Positions 8,133 to 16,520 of a DNA stretch of 64,000 nucleotides are shown one piece after another. The stretch is taken from positions 32,939 to 96,938 of the forward strand of contig DASXZH010000076.1 in the NCBI GenBank assembly GCA_036502005.1. The letters run 5' to 3'. The position numbers and the translations under genes were made by a program. A model generated the notes under the pieces. It was not told the DNA's origin. It did not search any database and saw only the letters and a list, made by a program, of their open reading frames with translations. Origin of the DNA: DASXZH01 sp036502005 (GTDB lineage: Bacteria > Armatimonadota > Fimbriimonadia > Fimbriimonadales > Fimbriimonadaceae). Within the stretch, counting starts at the first letter, position 1. Every line of letters begins with the position of its first letter.

Positions 8133-8636
8133 CTACAGGCGAATGCCTAAATAGACTCCAATAACGTTGAGATTCGAATTGCTGTTTCCGAAGTAATCGG
8201 CTTCGAGGAATACGGGTGTCGTACTCTGCGAGAAGTTGTAGCCAACTCCAATGCGATACGCGAAATTCCAATTGGTGTTGCCACCGCCCAGTCGATCATA
8301 GGCAATACCAGCACCCAACGTGTAATAGAAGGGGCTAGAGGTCGAGCCTACATAGTTCAGCAAAACCGGAAATACAGAAGCATTATTCCTTCCGAAGTAA
8401 TCCACGGAAAGTGTAATGTGGCCGTTGCCCATTCCCATTGATGAGGCACTCAGGTTCGAGAGGTTGTACTCAAGACCTGCGCCAAATAATGTGGTATTGC
8501 TACCATTTGCAGTCGGAAAGTCGACGCCTGCGCGAATCGCCAATCCTACGGGTTTAGAAGTCTGTGCTGCCGCCGGGAGTGCCATTGCTCCGAGAGCAAC
8601 TCCTCCGATAACGGTTGCGAGAACCTTTCGATTCAT
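8133..8636 (-). CDS. Outer-membrane beta-barrel-like protein, 167 aa
   Basis: The ATG at 8636 is chosen because it opens a clean signal peptide (MNRKVLATVIGGVALGAMALPAAAQ, cleavage after AAA) and is preceded by GGAGGATTGGAGA. The mature part alternates hydrophobic and polar residues in amphipathic strands (ITLSVDYFGRN, PFYYTLGAGIAYD, FAYRIGVGYNF, VFLEADYFG) and ends in GVYLGIRL, an aromatic/hydrophobic-terminated last strand typical of small 8-stranded barrels. Its exact role is unknown. It has its own terminator and a separate leader region, so it is probably a single-gene unit. Confidence 0.7.
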   Translation of the reverse strand: MNRKVLATVIGGVALGAMALPAAAQTSKPVGLAIRAGVDFPTANGSNTTLFGAGLEYNLSNLSASSMGMGNGHITLSVDYFGRNNASVFPVLLNYVGSTSSPFYYTLGAGIAYDRLGGGNTNWNFAYRIGVGYNFSQSTTPVFLEADYFGNSNSNLNVIGVYLGIRL

Positions 8637-8733
8637 TCTCCAATCCTCCATGATGTTTTGTGGACCAAAGCCCAAATTTAAAGCCCATTTGGGCTCCAAC
8701 ACATTATGTGACGTCTCGCAGGGGCAAACAGCA

Positions 8734-9855
8734 TCACGCGCGAGCAGTTTGTAGAATAATTTCCACGGCAAGACGGGCCGTATCGATCAAATCCTGCCTT
8801 GAAATGTATTCATCATGGGTGTGGATCTTGTCCATTCCAGTCGCCACGACGATGCTCTGAACACCATTGGCGTTGTACACATTGGCATCGCTTCCGCCCA
8901 GGGTAGTTCTTAGCGTAGGTTCAAATCCGAGGTTTAAGCTGGCTTGTTGGGCTATTTTGACCACTCTGGCGTCGTCTGGGATGTGATAGGACCGGTAGTG
9001 TCTGTCGTGCTCGATCTTGACTTCAGCGCCCCATTTCGCGGCCGCTTCTTCAAATCTTTGGATCATGTGTCCAACTTGGGCGTCGAGTTCCTCGACACTG
9101 GTGCTTCTCGCTTCTCCGCGGATGGTGACGCTGGGGCAGACGACGTTAACGCCCGTACCTCCCTGAATGATGCCAAGGTTAGCGGTCGTTTCAGGGCCGA
9201 TTCGGCCCAATTTCATTCCTTCGACCGCGCTTGCCACGACTTGGATCGCATTGATGCCCTTCTCGGGGTCTTTACCGGCATGGGCGGGCTTACCGATAGC
9301 TGTGATTTCTAGCTTATCGTGAGTGGCCGTTCGCGTAACAAAGCTACCAACCGGAGGGCCAGTATCGAAAACGAAGCCAAAATCGAGGTTAAGCCTAGGA
9401 AGATCGACGGCTTCCGCTCCTTTTAAGCCAATCTCCTCAGCGATGCTGATGAGGAGGCAAACGTCGCCATAGGATTCGTCCGATTCCAAGAGCGAGTGGA
9501 CGGCTTCAATCATGGGGGCGAGACCGCCTTTGTCGTCCGCCCCTAAAATCGTGTCCGAAGCGCTGTAAAAGACGCCATCTTTTTCCTCAATGATCAGGCC
9601 GGCTGTGGGTTCAACCGTATCCATGTGGGCTGATAGGAAGATGCGAGCTACGCCCGCCTTGTTTCCTGGCAGCCACGCGATAAGGTTGTTCGCGTTACCA
9701 CCACATTCGGCTGCCGCGTCGTCCTCGGTGACCTTGAGGCCCATGTTGGTGAGGTAGTCCTTTACGAAGGCCGCACAATCGGCCTCCTGCAAAGAGGGGG
9801 CATTGATAAGGCAGAGGTCGCGGAATAGCTTTATCAGCCGCTCGGAGTTGATCAT
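8734..9855 (-). CDS. M20-family metallopeptidase, peptidase T-like
   Basis: A 373-residue zinc exo-peptidase of the M20/ArgE-PepT group. Metal ligands and catalytic residues are visible: SAHMDTVEP (first His and catalytic Asp), GADDKGGLAPM (bridging Asp), AEEIGLKGAE (catalytic base Glu and ligand Glu), FDTGPP (Asp) and IHTHDEYI (last His). The inserted dimerisation lid starts near HDKLEITAIGKPAHAGKDP. The family removes N-terminal amino acids from di/tripeptides or related acylated amino acids in the cytoplasm; there is no signal peptide. It ends just upstream of the barrel gene's leader but is likely transcribed separately. Confidence 0.85.
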   Translation of the reverse strand: MINSERLIKLFRDLCLINAPSLQEADCAAFVKDYLTNMGLKVTEDDAAAECGGNANNLIAWLPGNKAGVARIFLSAHMDTVEPTAGLIIEEKDGVFYSASDTILGADDKGGLAPMIEAVHSLLESDESYGDVCLLISIAEEIGLKGAEAVDLPRLNLDFGFVFDTGPPVGSFVTRTATHDKLEITAIGKPAHAGKDPEKGINAIQVVASAVEGMKLGRIGPETTANLGIIQGGTGVNVVCPSVTIRGEARSTSVEELDAQVGHMIQRFEEAAAKWGAEVKIEHDRHYRSYHIPDDARVVKIAQQASLNLGFEPTLRTTLGGSDANVYNANGVQSIVVATGMDKIHTHDEYISRQDLIDTARLAVEIILQTARA

Positions 9856-9860
9856 TTTTG

Positions 9861-9896
9861 GTAGGTGATAGGTGAAATGTGATGGGTGATAGGTCA
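9861..9896. repeat. Short-period degenerate tandem tract (GTGATAGGT unit)
   Basis: GTAGGTGATAGGTGAAATGTGATGG followed by GTGATAGGTCA: a 7-9-base unit repeated about four times with drift, directly upstream of the M20 peptidase start (9855). The same style of tract occurs at several other gene borders in the window. Confidence 0.7.
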
Positions 9897-9981
9897 GATC
9901 CTAGAGAGCATACTCAAACCGGCTTGGCTTAAGTTCAAAAGCATCTTTTTACGTCGATCTGTAACGCAAAAAACGGTCAAG

Positions 9982-10249
9982 TTAGGCCCGGAGGGCCGGC
10001 AGAGTTTAGCGAAGGCCGTGAGGCCTGGGAACCAAGTCCAGGATTTGGAGTCCCGGAGGGACGGCATCTGCCCTCTCGTTAACCCTCATATCGAAACACT
10101 GGCCGCCGATTTCAAGGAGCCCATGGATTGGGAATCAATCGGTCTTTTCGCGGTGGAAGGGGTACCGTCCCTCCGGGACTCCGAACTCAAATGCGCCATG
10201 TTCCAGGCCTCACGGCCTTCGCTAAACTCTGCCGGCCCTCCGGGCCTAA
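9982..10249. repeat. Composite long inverted repeat built of REP-like palindromes
   Basis: Outer arms 9982-10028 and 10203-10249 are 47-nt perfect inverted copies; inner arms 10047-10064 and 10165-10182 are 18-nt perfect copies, with a 100-nt loop. Each arm contains its own small palindromes (GGCCCGGAGGGCC and GTCCCGGAGGGAC). It occupies most of the 569-base gap between 9855 and 10425. Open frames through it are repeat-derived. It resembles BIME-type paired REP elements, which elsewhere are mobilised by TnpA-REP; no such gene is in the window. Confidence 0.85.
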
Positions 10250-10330
10250 AGACCCACTCCACCGAGTTAGTTGTCTCGTTGACTCGCGTGGCTAATCTGA
10301 TTTTCTGCGACCGCCGGCTGAAGTAAGGTC

Positions 10331-10373
10331 TGCGCCCCCGAGATCCCTCACACGGGGTTCGGGATGACAACCC
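10331..10373. repeat. Dispersed-repeat fragment (GAGATCCCTCA ... GGGATGACAA type)
   Basis: GAGATCCCTCACACGGGG followed by TTCGGGATGACAA, a sequence style met as an interspersed repeat in many bacterial genomes. It lies between the composite inverted repeat and apt. The hairpin GATCCC...GGGATG is weak. It is not coding. Confidence 0.45.
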
Positions 10374-10424
10374 CCCATTTCAGCGTCAAATCTGAGGCGT
10401 TCTGGTATAGTTCGCTTCGGACAA

Positions 10425-10946
10425 ATGCCAGAACTTCTAGCTACCTCACTTATTCGCGATGTACCCGATTTCCCCAAGCCAGGGATTATGTTTAAGGATA
10501 TTGCCCCGGTACTGCAGAGTGCCGCTGCCATGCAGCAGGCCGTAGACCTACTCTCAGCCGACGCCAGATCCAAGGGCGCCGATGTCATCGTTGGAGTGGA
10601 AAGCAGGGGTTTTATTTTTGGCGTTCCGGTCGCGCTTGAACTGGGTGTGCCCTTCACCATGGCTCGAAAGCTGGGCAAGCTGCCGTACGACCGAATCACC
10701 GAGGAATATGCGTTGGAGTACGGCACCAACACCGTGGAAATGCACACCGATTCCATTAACCCCGGGCAAAAGGCTTACATCGTTGATGACCTGCTTGCTA
10801 CCGGTGGGACCGCTGCGGCGGCAACGAGGTTAGTAGAAAGGTTGGGCGGCTCTGTTGCAGGCTTTGGCTTCCTGGTTGAACTGACGTTCTTAGATGGGCG
10901 CCAGAACCTGCTTGGTTATCCTATCTGTGCGCTTATTGAGTTCTAA
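10425..10946 (+). CDS. apt: Adenine phosphoribosyltransferase
   Basis: A 173-residue type I phosphoribosyltransferase that salvages adenine with PRPP to AMP in the cytoplasm. The PRPP loop AYIVDDLLATGGTAA is at residues 117-131, the N-terminal RDVPDFPKPGIMFKDIAPVL block and the VGVESRGFIFG segment are typical of Apt, and length matches the family. It starts an apt-miaA pair: the miaA start follows the apt stop directly. Confidence 0.96.
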   Translation: MPELLATSLIRDVPDFPKPGIMFKDIAPVLQSAAAMQQAVDLLSADARSKGADVIVGVESRGFIFGVPVALELGVPFTMARKLGKLPYDRITEEYALEYGTNTVEMHTDSINPGQKAYIVDDLLATGGTAAAATRLVERLGGSVAGFGFLVELTFLDGRQNLLGYPICALIEF

Positions 10947-10947
10947 C

Positions 10948-11817
10948 TTGACGCGCCCAGTCCTGCTCGCGGTCATGGGCCCAACTTCCTCCGGAAAATC
11001 GGCGCTGGCCGAGCAAATTGCCTTAGAATACGACGCCCAACTCATTAACGCGGACGCTTTTCAGGCTTATCGCGGTTTTGATATCGGCACCGGCAAACCG
11101 GAAGACCGATCTCGTTATTTGCTGCTAGATGTGGCCGATCCTTCGGAACAGTTTGGTTTGGGTGAGTGGATTCGGCTGGCGTCGGGCGAGCTTGCGAAGC
11201 TGTATGAGGAGGGTAGATCGGCCGTCATGGTCGGTGGAACGGGACTGTACATTCGCGCCCTAATGGAGGAATACAAATCTCTAGGAGGTCTGCCAACGGT
11301 CGGGTTACGCCAAGAACTTATGGAAGAGGAGCGGCGATCAGGCTCGAACGCGCTTTTTGAGCGGCTGCAAGCTTTACGTCCTGAGGCGGCAGCCCAGGTC
11401 GATCGAGCCAACCCTCTGCGCGTGCGCCGGGCGCTGGAGATTGCTCTGTCTCCTGCCGAGTTAATTGGCTTCTCGCTGCCGCCCTTCAAAAAGGCCAAGC
11501 TTGGTATCGAGATTTCGGCATTGGAGAATAAGGCGCGGATCAAAGAGAGGGTTTCATCGATGCTGGAGAGAGGCTGGATCGACGAGGTTAGTGCTATCAA
11601 GCAGAGCGGATTACACTTCGGATCTCCGGCAATGCGGGCGCTCGGTTATAAGCAGATCTGGAGTTATTTGGACGGTTCTTGTGATCTGGAGGAAATGGAG
11701 GAAGATATTAATAGGTCTACCGCAGGCTATGCGAAGAGGCAAAGGACTTGGCTTCGATCGGAGCCGGCGATACGGATGATTCCTTTCGGGACCAGTTCAA
11801 AAATGGTTGCGTTCTGA
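10948..11817 (+). CDS. miaA: tRNA dimethylallyltransferase
   Basis: Transfers the dimethylallyl group to A37 of tRNAs reading UNN codons. The P-loop GPTSSGKS is at residues 11-18, the DSxQ-like segment reads NADAFQAYRGFDIGTGKP, and GGTGLYIRAL and the RxNPxRVxRALE motif (RANPLRVRRALEI) are present, with the C-terminal YAKRQRTWLR. I take the TTG at 10948, one base after the apt stop, because it gives the canonical N-terminus; an ATG at 10894 in the same frame would overlap apt by 53 bases. About 289 residues, close to family length. Confidence 0.93.
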   Translation: MTRPVLLAVMGPTSSGKSALAEQIALEYDAQLINADAFQAYRGFDIGTGKPEDRSRYLLLDVADPSEQFGLGEWIRLASGELAKLYEEGRSAVMVGGTGLYIRALMEEYKSLGGLPTVGLRQELMEEERRSGSNALFERLQALRPEAAAQVDRANPLRVRRALEIALSPAELIGFSLPPFKKAKLGIEISALENKARIKERVSSMLERGWIDEVSAIKQSGLHFGSPAMRALGYKQIWSYLDGSCDLEEMEEDINRSTAGYAKRQRTWLRSEPAIRMIPFGTSSKMVAF

Positions 11818-11922
11818 ATCAGAGAAGCTTAATGAATCGAACACACACCTCGCATCGGGAGTGCTTGCTCACACTGCTATCAACAACGCCTCAAATTGAG
11901 TAGTTTCCAGCAAGTCGGCGGA

Positions 11923-11967
11923 ACCTCTCCCCCAACCCCCTCCCCTCCCAGAGAGCAGGGGAAGGGG
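11923..11967. repeat. 45-nt dispersed GC-rich repeat, copy 1
   Basis: ACCTCTCCCCCAACCCCCTC... ending CAGGGGAAGGGG, with a self-complementary CCCCTCCC / GGGGAAGGGG core. It is nearly identical to 61085-61129, which lies inside a coding frame. Here it is intergenic between miaA and dapF and might act as a hairpin at the 3' end of the miaA transcript. Confidence 0.8.
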
Positions 11968-12031
11968 CTTTTAGCCGGAACGGCCCGTCTATTTACTACT
12001 TGCCATTCATTATTGATTTCCTATAAAAAAC

Positions 12032-12898
12032 ATGCTCCCATTCACCAAACTCCACGGACTCGGAAATGACTTCGTTTTCATCGACCAGGTTAAGAACGAA
12101 TACCTGCCAGCCTTGCCCAGCGAATTGGCGCCGATTCTTTGCGACCGTCGGTTTGGTGTCGGCGCGGATGGGTTGATCCTTGTGAAACGGGGAGACACAG
12201 CCCCCTTTCGGATGACGATCATCAACCGCGATGGGACCAACGGCGGAATGTGCGGCAACGGCGTCCGGTGCGCGGCAAGGCTGCTGGTTGAAAATGGCCA
12301 CCAGTCGCTCGAACCTTTTGACTTAGAAGTGGAAGAACGCGTAGTTCATGTGGACCCGGTAAGGCCTGACTGGATCCGCGTAAACATGGGCATGGCGCTG
12401 CTGGACCGGCGTTCGATTGCAATGGCCGGCCCTCCCGAAGAGCAGTTTGTTGATGGCCAAATCCTTTGTGATGGGCAGACATTTTCTGCTACTGCTGTCT
12501 TTACCGGCAACCCGCATTTGGCACTTTTTACCGATGATGTGGAAGCGATAGATATAGAGCGCCTTGGTCCGCTTCTGGAGCATCACGAACTCTTCCCTGC
12601 CCAGATCAACGTTCACTTTGTTCAAGTGCTGGATCGGGGCCATCTCAAGATGCGGGTTTGGGAACGCGGAGTGGGGATTACGCTCGCGTGCGGGTCGGGT
12701 GCCTGTTCTGTCGCAGTTGCAGGGTTTATCACGGGCCGTTCGGAGAGGAAGGTTCGAATCACACTTCCGGGTGGGGATCTGCTGATCGACTACTTGGAGT
12801 CGGGCGAAGTGCTGATGGAAGGGCCCGCCGAGCGGGTTTTTGATGGCGAATGGATCGGAGAGCTTTCGAAGGTGGATTTGCGAGTCCCGGTTGGGTGA
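12032..12898 (+). CDS. dapF: Diaminopimelate epimerase
   Basis: Interconverts LL- and meso-diaminopimelate for lysine and peptidoglycan. Both catalytic cysteines are present: Cys74 in GGMCGNGVRC and Cys220 in LACGSGACSVA, together with the N-terminal KLHGLGNDFVFID and the INRDGTNGG segment. Length (288) is normal. The presence of DapF implies meso-Dap-type peptidoglycan, fitting dacB elsewhere in the window. It appears as a single gene with a short, AT-richer upstream region (11970-12031). Confidence 0.96.
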   Translation: MLPFTKLHGLGNDFVFIDQVKNEYLPALPSELAPILCDRRFGVGADGLILVKRGDTAPFRMTIINRDGTNGGMCGNGVRCAARLLVENGHQSLEPFDLEVEERVVHVDPVRPDWIRVNMGMALLDRRSIAMAGPPEEQFVDGQILCDGQTFSATAVFTGNPHLALFTDDVEAIDIERLGPLLEHHELFPAQINVHFVQVLDRGHLKMRVWERGVGITLACGSGACSVAVAGFITGRSERKVRITLPGGDLLIDYLESGEVLMEGPAERVFDGEWIGELSKVDLRVPVG

Positions 12899-12920
12899 GC
12901 CTGCAAAACGCCGAGTTAAA

Positions 12921-13080
12921 TTTCACGCAAAGGCGCAAAGCTCGCAAAGGATCGAAGGGTTTTGAGTCGCAGCCTAAAGCAGAAGGCCGTTTCCAAATGG
13001 CTTCAGCACTTGGATAAAAAAAACAGCGGTAAGGCGGACATCTATTCCCACTTTGCGTGCTTTACGCCTTTGCGTGACAA
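12921..13080. repeat. Spaced inverted repeat with CACGCAAAGGCG core
   Basis: 12921-12950 (TTTCACGCAAAGGCGCAAAG CTCGCAAAG) and 13050-13080 are imperfect inverted copies (about 26 of 29 positions), with a 100-nt spacer. It fills the gap between dapF and the convergent PilZ gene. A frame through it (12962-13147) is not gene-like. The remaining 60 bases to 13143 are a short-period tract of TTCGAC units. Confidence 0.75.
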
Positions 13081-13143
13081 AAGGAGTTCTGCCTTTCTTC
13101 GACTCGTCGTTCGACGTTCGACTTTCGACTTTCGGCTAAAATC

Positions 13144-13755
13144 CTAAGCCGCTTGATTCAAGAAGTTGTGAAGGTAATAACGCGAGCCTCCAAGGAAATC
13201 GACAAACTCCAGTCCCACGCCCTCTTCCCGCTGCCAGGCAACGATCGCCAGAGCTCTCATGTTCTCACCGGCTACCAGTTCAGCCTGGAACTCGACCAGG
13301 CTGCCGGGCACTAATTCGTCAGACGCCGTCAGCCAGGTTCCGCCAAGGCTCAGGTCCACAGTTTCGCCTTGGACGTATTTTAATTGCGCAGAGCCATTGC
13401 GCTCCAAAACGGCTTTTACCACGATCGGGATTTTAATTTCGACGCGTGGATACCGCCTGCGGTCAACTTCTTCCCAACCAAACTCACCGGTCTCGATTCG
13501 CCAGCCTTCGGCGAAGTGGTCACACGAGACGATCTGAGCTTCGGCTTTTGCAAAGTTGCGTCCGTCTTGGTGGATCAACAGTGCGCGCTTGCCGGTTTCC
13601 AGCATCGAAGCACCACGGTCTGTGGTGGTTAAAGTCAGGGGCTGCTGCTTCACAACCGAAGCGGCAACGGCCACCGGTTGGGCGTTCATGTAGAAGACCA
13701 AGCTGATCTGGGAGCCTACCTTAAGTGAATTTGGAGAACCAAAAACTGCGTCCAC
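13144..13755 (-). CDS. PilZ-domain protein (putative c-di-GMP receptor)
   Basis: A 203-residue protein with an N-terminal YcgR-like flap domain (1-95) and a C-terminal PilZ domain. The c-di-GMP motif is intact: RRRYPRVEIKIP (R-x-x-x-R) about residue 100 and TVDLSLGGTWL (D/N-x-S-x-x-G) about residue 133. The start is a GTG at 13755. PilZ proteins tie c-di-GMP levels to pili, motility or polysaccharide, all of which are encoded nearby (three PilT ATPases and a polysaccharide operon), but the partner is not shown. It is 43 bases downstream of smpB's stop... on the same strand order, so a common transcript with smpB is not excluded. Confidence 0.85.
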   Translation of the reverse strand: MDAVFGSPNSLKVGSQISLVFYMNAQPVAVAASVVKQQPLTLTTTDRGASMLETGKRALLIHQDGRNFAKAEAQIVSCDHFAEGWRIETGEFGWEEVDRRRYPRVEIKIPIVVKAVLERNGSAQLKYVQGETVDLSLGGTWLTASDELVPGSLVEFQAELVAGENMRALAIVAWQREEGVGLEFVDFLGGSRYYLHNFLNQAA

Positions 13756-13798
13756 AGTTACTAAATCGGCTTTTAGAAAACCCCTGATTAGGGCGCTT

Positions 13799-14290
13799 TC
13801 ACATCAAATCGCGTCTTTTCATTCGTTCAATATCTCGACGGGTGTCATCCTTGGCGATTTGATCGCGTTTATCGTAACTTCGTTTACCTCTCGCGAGAGC
13901 TATTTCTAACTTGACTTTACCGTGATTGAAATAGATTTTTGTCGGGACAATGGTGAGTCCTTTTTCCATGGATCTTCTTTCGATAAGATGGATCTCGGCT
14001 CGGTGAAGCAATAGTTTACGGTCCCTCATCCGGTCAGGCTGAAAATGCTTGGCGTTTTCGTAAGGTTCGATATCCAGGTTCAGAATCCATAGCTCGTCCC
14101 CTTTGATTTGGCAATAAGCATCCACCATATTCGCCCGGCCGTTGAAGATGCTTTTGACCTCCGATCCGGCAAGGGCAATCCCTGCCTCGAAAAACTGAAG
14201 CAACTCATAATCGAACCGGGCCTTTCGGTTGGATATAACCTTCGGACTTTTAGTGGGCTCTGGCATCCCTTTCGCGATCTTTTTAGCCAT
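13799..14290 (-). CDS. smpB: SsrA-binding protein
   Basis: Binds tmRNA and brings it to stalled ribosomes. From MAKKIAK at 14290 the protein has 163 residues, the family size; an in-frame upstream start at 14332 gives an atypical extension. Signature segments are NRKARFDYELLQFFEAGIAL, GSEVKSIFNGRANMVDAY and the basic C-terminal tail YDKRDQIAKDDTRRDIERMK. The tmRNA gene itself was not found in the window. Confidence 0.96.
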   Translation of the reverse strand: MAKKIAKGMPEPTKSPKVISNRKARFDYELLQFFEAGIALAGSEVKSIFNGRANMVDAYCQIKGDELWILNLDIEPYENAKHFQPDRMRDRKLLLHRAEIHLIERRSMEKGLTIVPTKIYFNHGKVKLEIALARGKRSYDKRDQIAKDDTRRDIERMKRRDLM

Positions 14291-14402
14291 TGGGCACGTG
14301 ATTGTACCAACACGAGCTATAGAAGGAACCATAAAGCTCCTATACTCGTTAATCGGATTGTTTTAAAATAGCCTTTCTTGCACAATGATCACATCAAGAC
14401 CT

Positions 14403-15218
14403 ATGAAAAGCATTTGTTACACCTCTTTGCTAGCCTCTTCTCTACTCCTGCTTGCGGGTTGCCATTCCGGCGGCACCACCTCGGGCTCCGATTCCAAAGC
14501 TGGGGCAGCCGCCACTTCCGGCAGCAAGCTCGCCAAATTGGAAACCAAGGATGACAAAATCGGCGACGGAGGCGAGTTCGAAAATAAGGCTCCCGCGAAA
14601 AAGGGAGACACCGTTTTTATGCTCTACACGGGCAAGTTGGCCGACGGATCCGTGTTCGATAGCAACACAGCCGACGACGATAAAAAGGCCTTCAGCTTCC
14701 CGCTTGGCACAGGCTCCGTTATTAAGGGCTGGGATCAGGGAATTGTCGGAATGAAGATCGGCGGAGTTAGAGAGCTTTCGATTCCAGCGAATTTAGCTTA
14801 CGGAAACGATACTAAAGCGGGCGGGAAAATTCCGGCTAATTCGGATCTTTACTTTACAGTTACCCTGCTCGATATTGTGCCGGCTGGCACTGCTAATCAA
14901 ATAACGTATGACGACAAGAAAGTTGGAACTGGGGCGGAAGTCGCCAAAGGCAAGAAGATCTCCGTCCACTATACGATTACCGATTTAAAAGGCAAAGAGT
15001 TGGATTCGAATGACTATAGCTGGACGATCGGCGATGGAAAGGCTTTTTCGCAGATCGAAGTCGGAGTAACGGGAATGAAGGTTGGCGGTGTTCGCGTTCT
15101 CCGCTTGCCAGACCGACAAGCGCTGCCCCTCCAGGAAAAGCGGCCCAAGGGACCGATGGCAGGAATGCAGCAATCTGATATTCAACTCGTAAAGATCGAG
15201 TTGAAGAAAGTCAGTTGA
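14403..15218 (+). CDS. Lipoprotein with two FKBP-type peptidyl-prolyl isomerase domains
   Basis: The N-terminus MKSICYTSLLASSLLLLAGC has a lipobox LAGC, so the mature protein is lipid-anchored outside the cytoplasm. Residues about 55-155 are a complete FKBP domain: GDTVFMLYTGKLADGSVFDS, FPLGTGSVIKGWDQGIVGM, ANLAYGND, and NSDLYFTVTLLDI. A second, degenerate FKBP-like domain follows (KKISVHYTITDLKGKELDSN ... VGVTGMKVGGVRVLRLP), lacking several active-site aromatics, so it may be a chaperone module. An upstream ATG at 14385 is possible. Confidence 0.88.
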   Translation: MKSICYTSLLASSLLLLAGCHSGGTTSGSDSKAGAAATSGSKLAKLETKDDKIGDGGEFENKAPAKKGDTVFMLYTGKLADGSVFDSNTADDDKKAFSFPLGTGSVIKGWDQGIVGMKIGGVRELSIPANLAYGNDTKAGGKIPANSDLYFTVTLLDIVPAGTANQITYDDKKVGTGAEVAKGKKISVHYTITDLKGKELDSNDYSWTIGDGKAFSQIEVGVTGMKVGGVRVLRLPDRQALPLQEKRPKGPMAGMQQSDIQLVKIELKKVS

Positions 15219-15392
15219 AAGAGGAGGGCCCTGGGCCTTCGGCCTTCGGTTTTCGGTTTTCGTGATTGGTTACAGGTCACGGGCGGTGGCTCCTAAGCGG
15301 CTACCCGCCAAGTGTGATTACCTAAGGCCCAAAACCTAAGGCCAAGGGCCGTTGCCGGTACACTTGAATCCCCAGGAGGGATTTGTTACTGC
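15219..15392. repeat. Short-period and inverted tract (GGCCTTCGG / CCTAAGGCC)
   Basis: The gap between the FKBP gene and ald holds GGGCCTTCGGCCTTCGG followed by TTTTCGGTTTTCG near 15230-15262 and a partly complementary CCTAAGGCCCAAAACCTAAG near 15320-15342. It looks like one of the degenerate intergenic tracts of this genome and may serve as a hairpin after the FKBP gene. A good ribosome-binding site, AGGAGGG, follows at about 15375 for ald. Confidence 0.55.
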
Positions 15393-16514
15393 ATGATCGT
15401 TGGTGTGCCACGCGAAATTAAACAGGACGAGTACAGGGTTGCCCTGACTACAAGCGGCGTTTTAGCCTTAAAACAGGCCGGACATGAGGTTATCGTAGAG
15501 TCGGGGGCCGGCGAAGGAACCCATATCACCGATTCAGACTACGAAACGGCCGGCGCAAGAATTTCCAATGTGGAAGAAGTTTGGCGGTCGGCGGACATGA
15601 TCGTGAAGGTCAAAGAACCGCAACCCGAGGAGTTTCAGCGGATTAAGAAGGAGCAGTTGCTCTTTACCTATTTCCATTTCGCGGCAAGCGAACCCCTCAC
15701 CCGGGCGATGATCCAGAGCGATGCCTACTGCATCGCCTATGAAACGGTTGAGATGTCCAATGGGTCACTTCCCTTGCTCACTCCGATGAGCGAAGTTGCC
15801 GGAAGGATCAGCATCCAAGAAGGCGCAAAATATCTAGAACGCCCCATGGGCGGCAGAGGCATCCTGCTTTGCGGCGTCCCAGGTGTTCGGCCCGCTACCG
15901 TCGCCATTATTGGAGCGGGAGTGGTTGGCTTGAACGCCATTAAGGTTGCAGCCGGGTTTGGGGCCACTGTTTATGTGCTGGACATTAACCTGGACAGACT
16001 TCGATACCTGGATGACATTCTCCCCAAGAACGTGATTACACTCCACAGCAATCCGGGCACCATTCGGGACGTTTTGAAGGAGGCCGACCTGGTGGTTGGC
16101 GCGGTTTACGTGGTTGGAACAAGGGCGCCCATTTTGGTGACGCGCGATATGCTCGGCTCTATGAAACGAGGTTCTGTGATTGTTGACGTCTCCGTCGATC
16201 AGGGCGGATGTGTGGAAACAACGCGGGCGACAACCCACCGCGATCCCATTTACGAAGTCGATGGGGTGATTCACTACGGCGTAGCAAATATGCCGGGGGC
16301 GGTTGCTCACACCAGCACTTACGCGCTAACCAATGCGACATTGCCGTATGTAGTAAAGCTGGCCAACAACGGGTTGGGTGCCTTGCGAAACGATGCAGCG
16401 CTGAGAAAAGGGCTCAATGTGGCTAAAGGCAAAGTGACACTCGGGGCGATCGCTCAACAGTTCGGTATCGAGCACGAGTCGGTCGAGGATTTTCTAGTCC
16501 ATTCGGCAGCGTAA
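15393..16514 (+). CDS. ald: Alanine dehydrogenase
   Basis: NAD-dependent interconversion of L-alanine and pyruvate plus ammonia. The N-terminal MIVGVPREIKQDEYRVALT is diagnostic, the catalytic His95 lies in FTYFHFAASEP, the Rossmann loop GAGVVG is at 174-179, and VSVDQGGCVETTRATTH and GVANMPGAVAHTSTYALTNA are the conserved C-terminal blocks. Length is 373. A strong AGGAGGG precedes the ATG. The next gene starts only 7 bases after the stop and may be co-transcribed. Confidence 0.97.
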   Translation: MIVGVPREIKQDEYRVALTTSGVLALKQAGHEVIVESGAGEGTHITDSDYETAGARISNVEEVWRSADMIVKVKEPQPEEFQRIKKEQLLFTYFHFAASEPLTRAMIQSDAYCIAYETVEMSNGSLPLLTPMSEVAGRISIQEGAKYLERPMGGRGILLCGVPGVRPATVAIIGAGVVGLNAIKVAAGFGATVYVLDINLDRLRYLDDILPKNVITLHSNPGTIRDVLKEADLVVGAVYVVGTRAPILVTRDMLGSMKRGSVIVDVSVDQGGCVETTRATTHRDPIYEVDGVIHYGVANMPGAVAHTSTYALTNATLPYVVKLANNGLGALRNDAALRKGLNVAKGKVTLGAIAQQFGIEHESVEDFLVHSAA

Positions 16515-16520
16515 AAAATC

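Noticed and set aside
10086..10370. Open frames across the composite inverted repeat (both strands)
   Set aside because: Their codons come from the repeat arms; there is no ribosome-binding site or protein-like composition.
12962..13147. A 61-codon plus-strand frame after dapF
   Set aside because: It spans an inverted repeat and a short-period tract and reads as low-complexity sequence.
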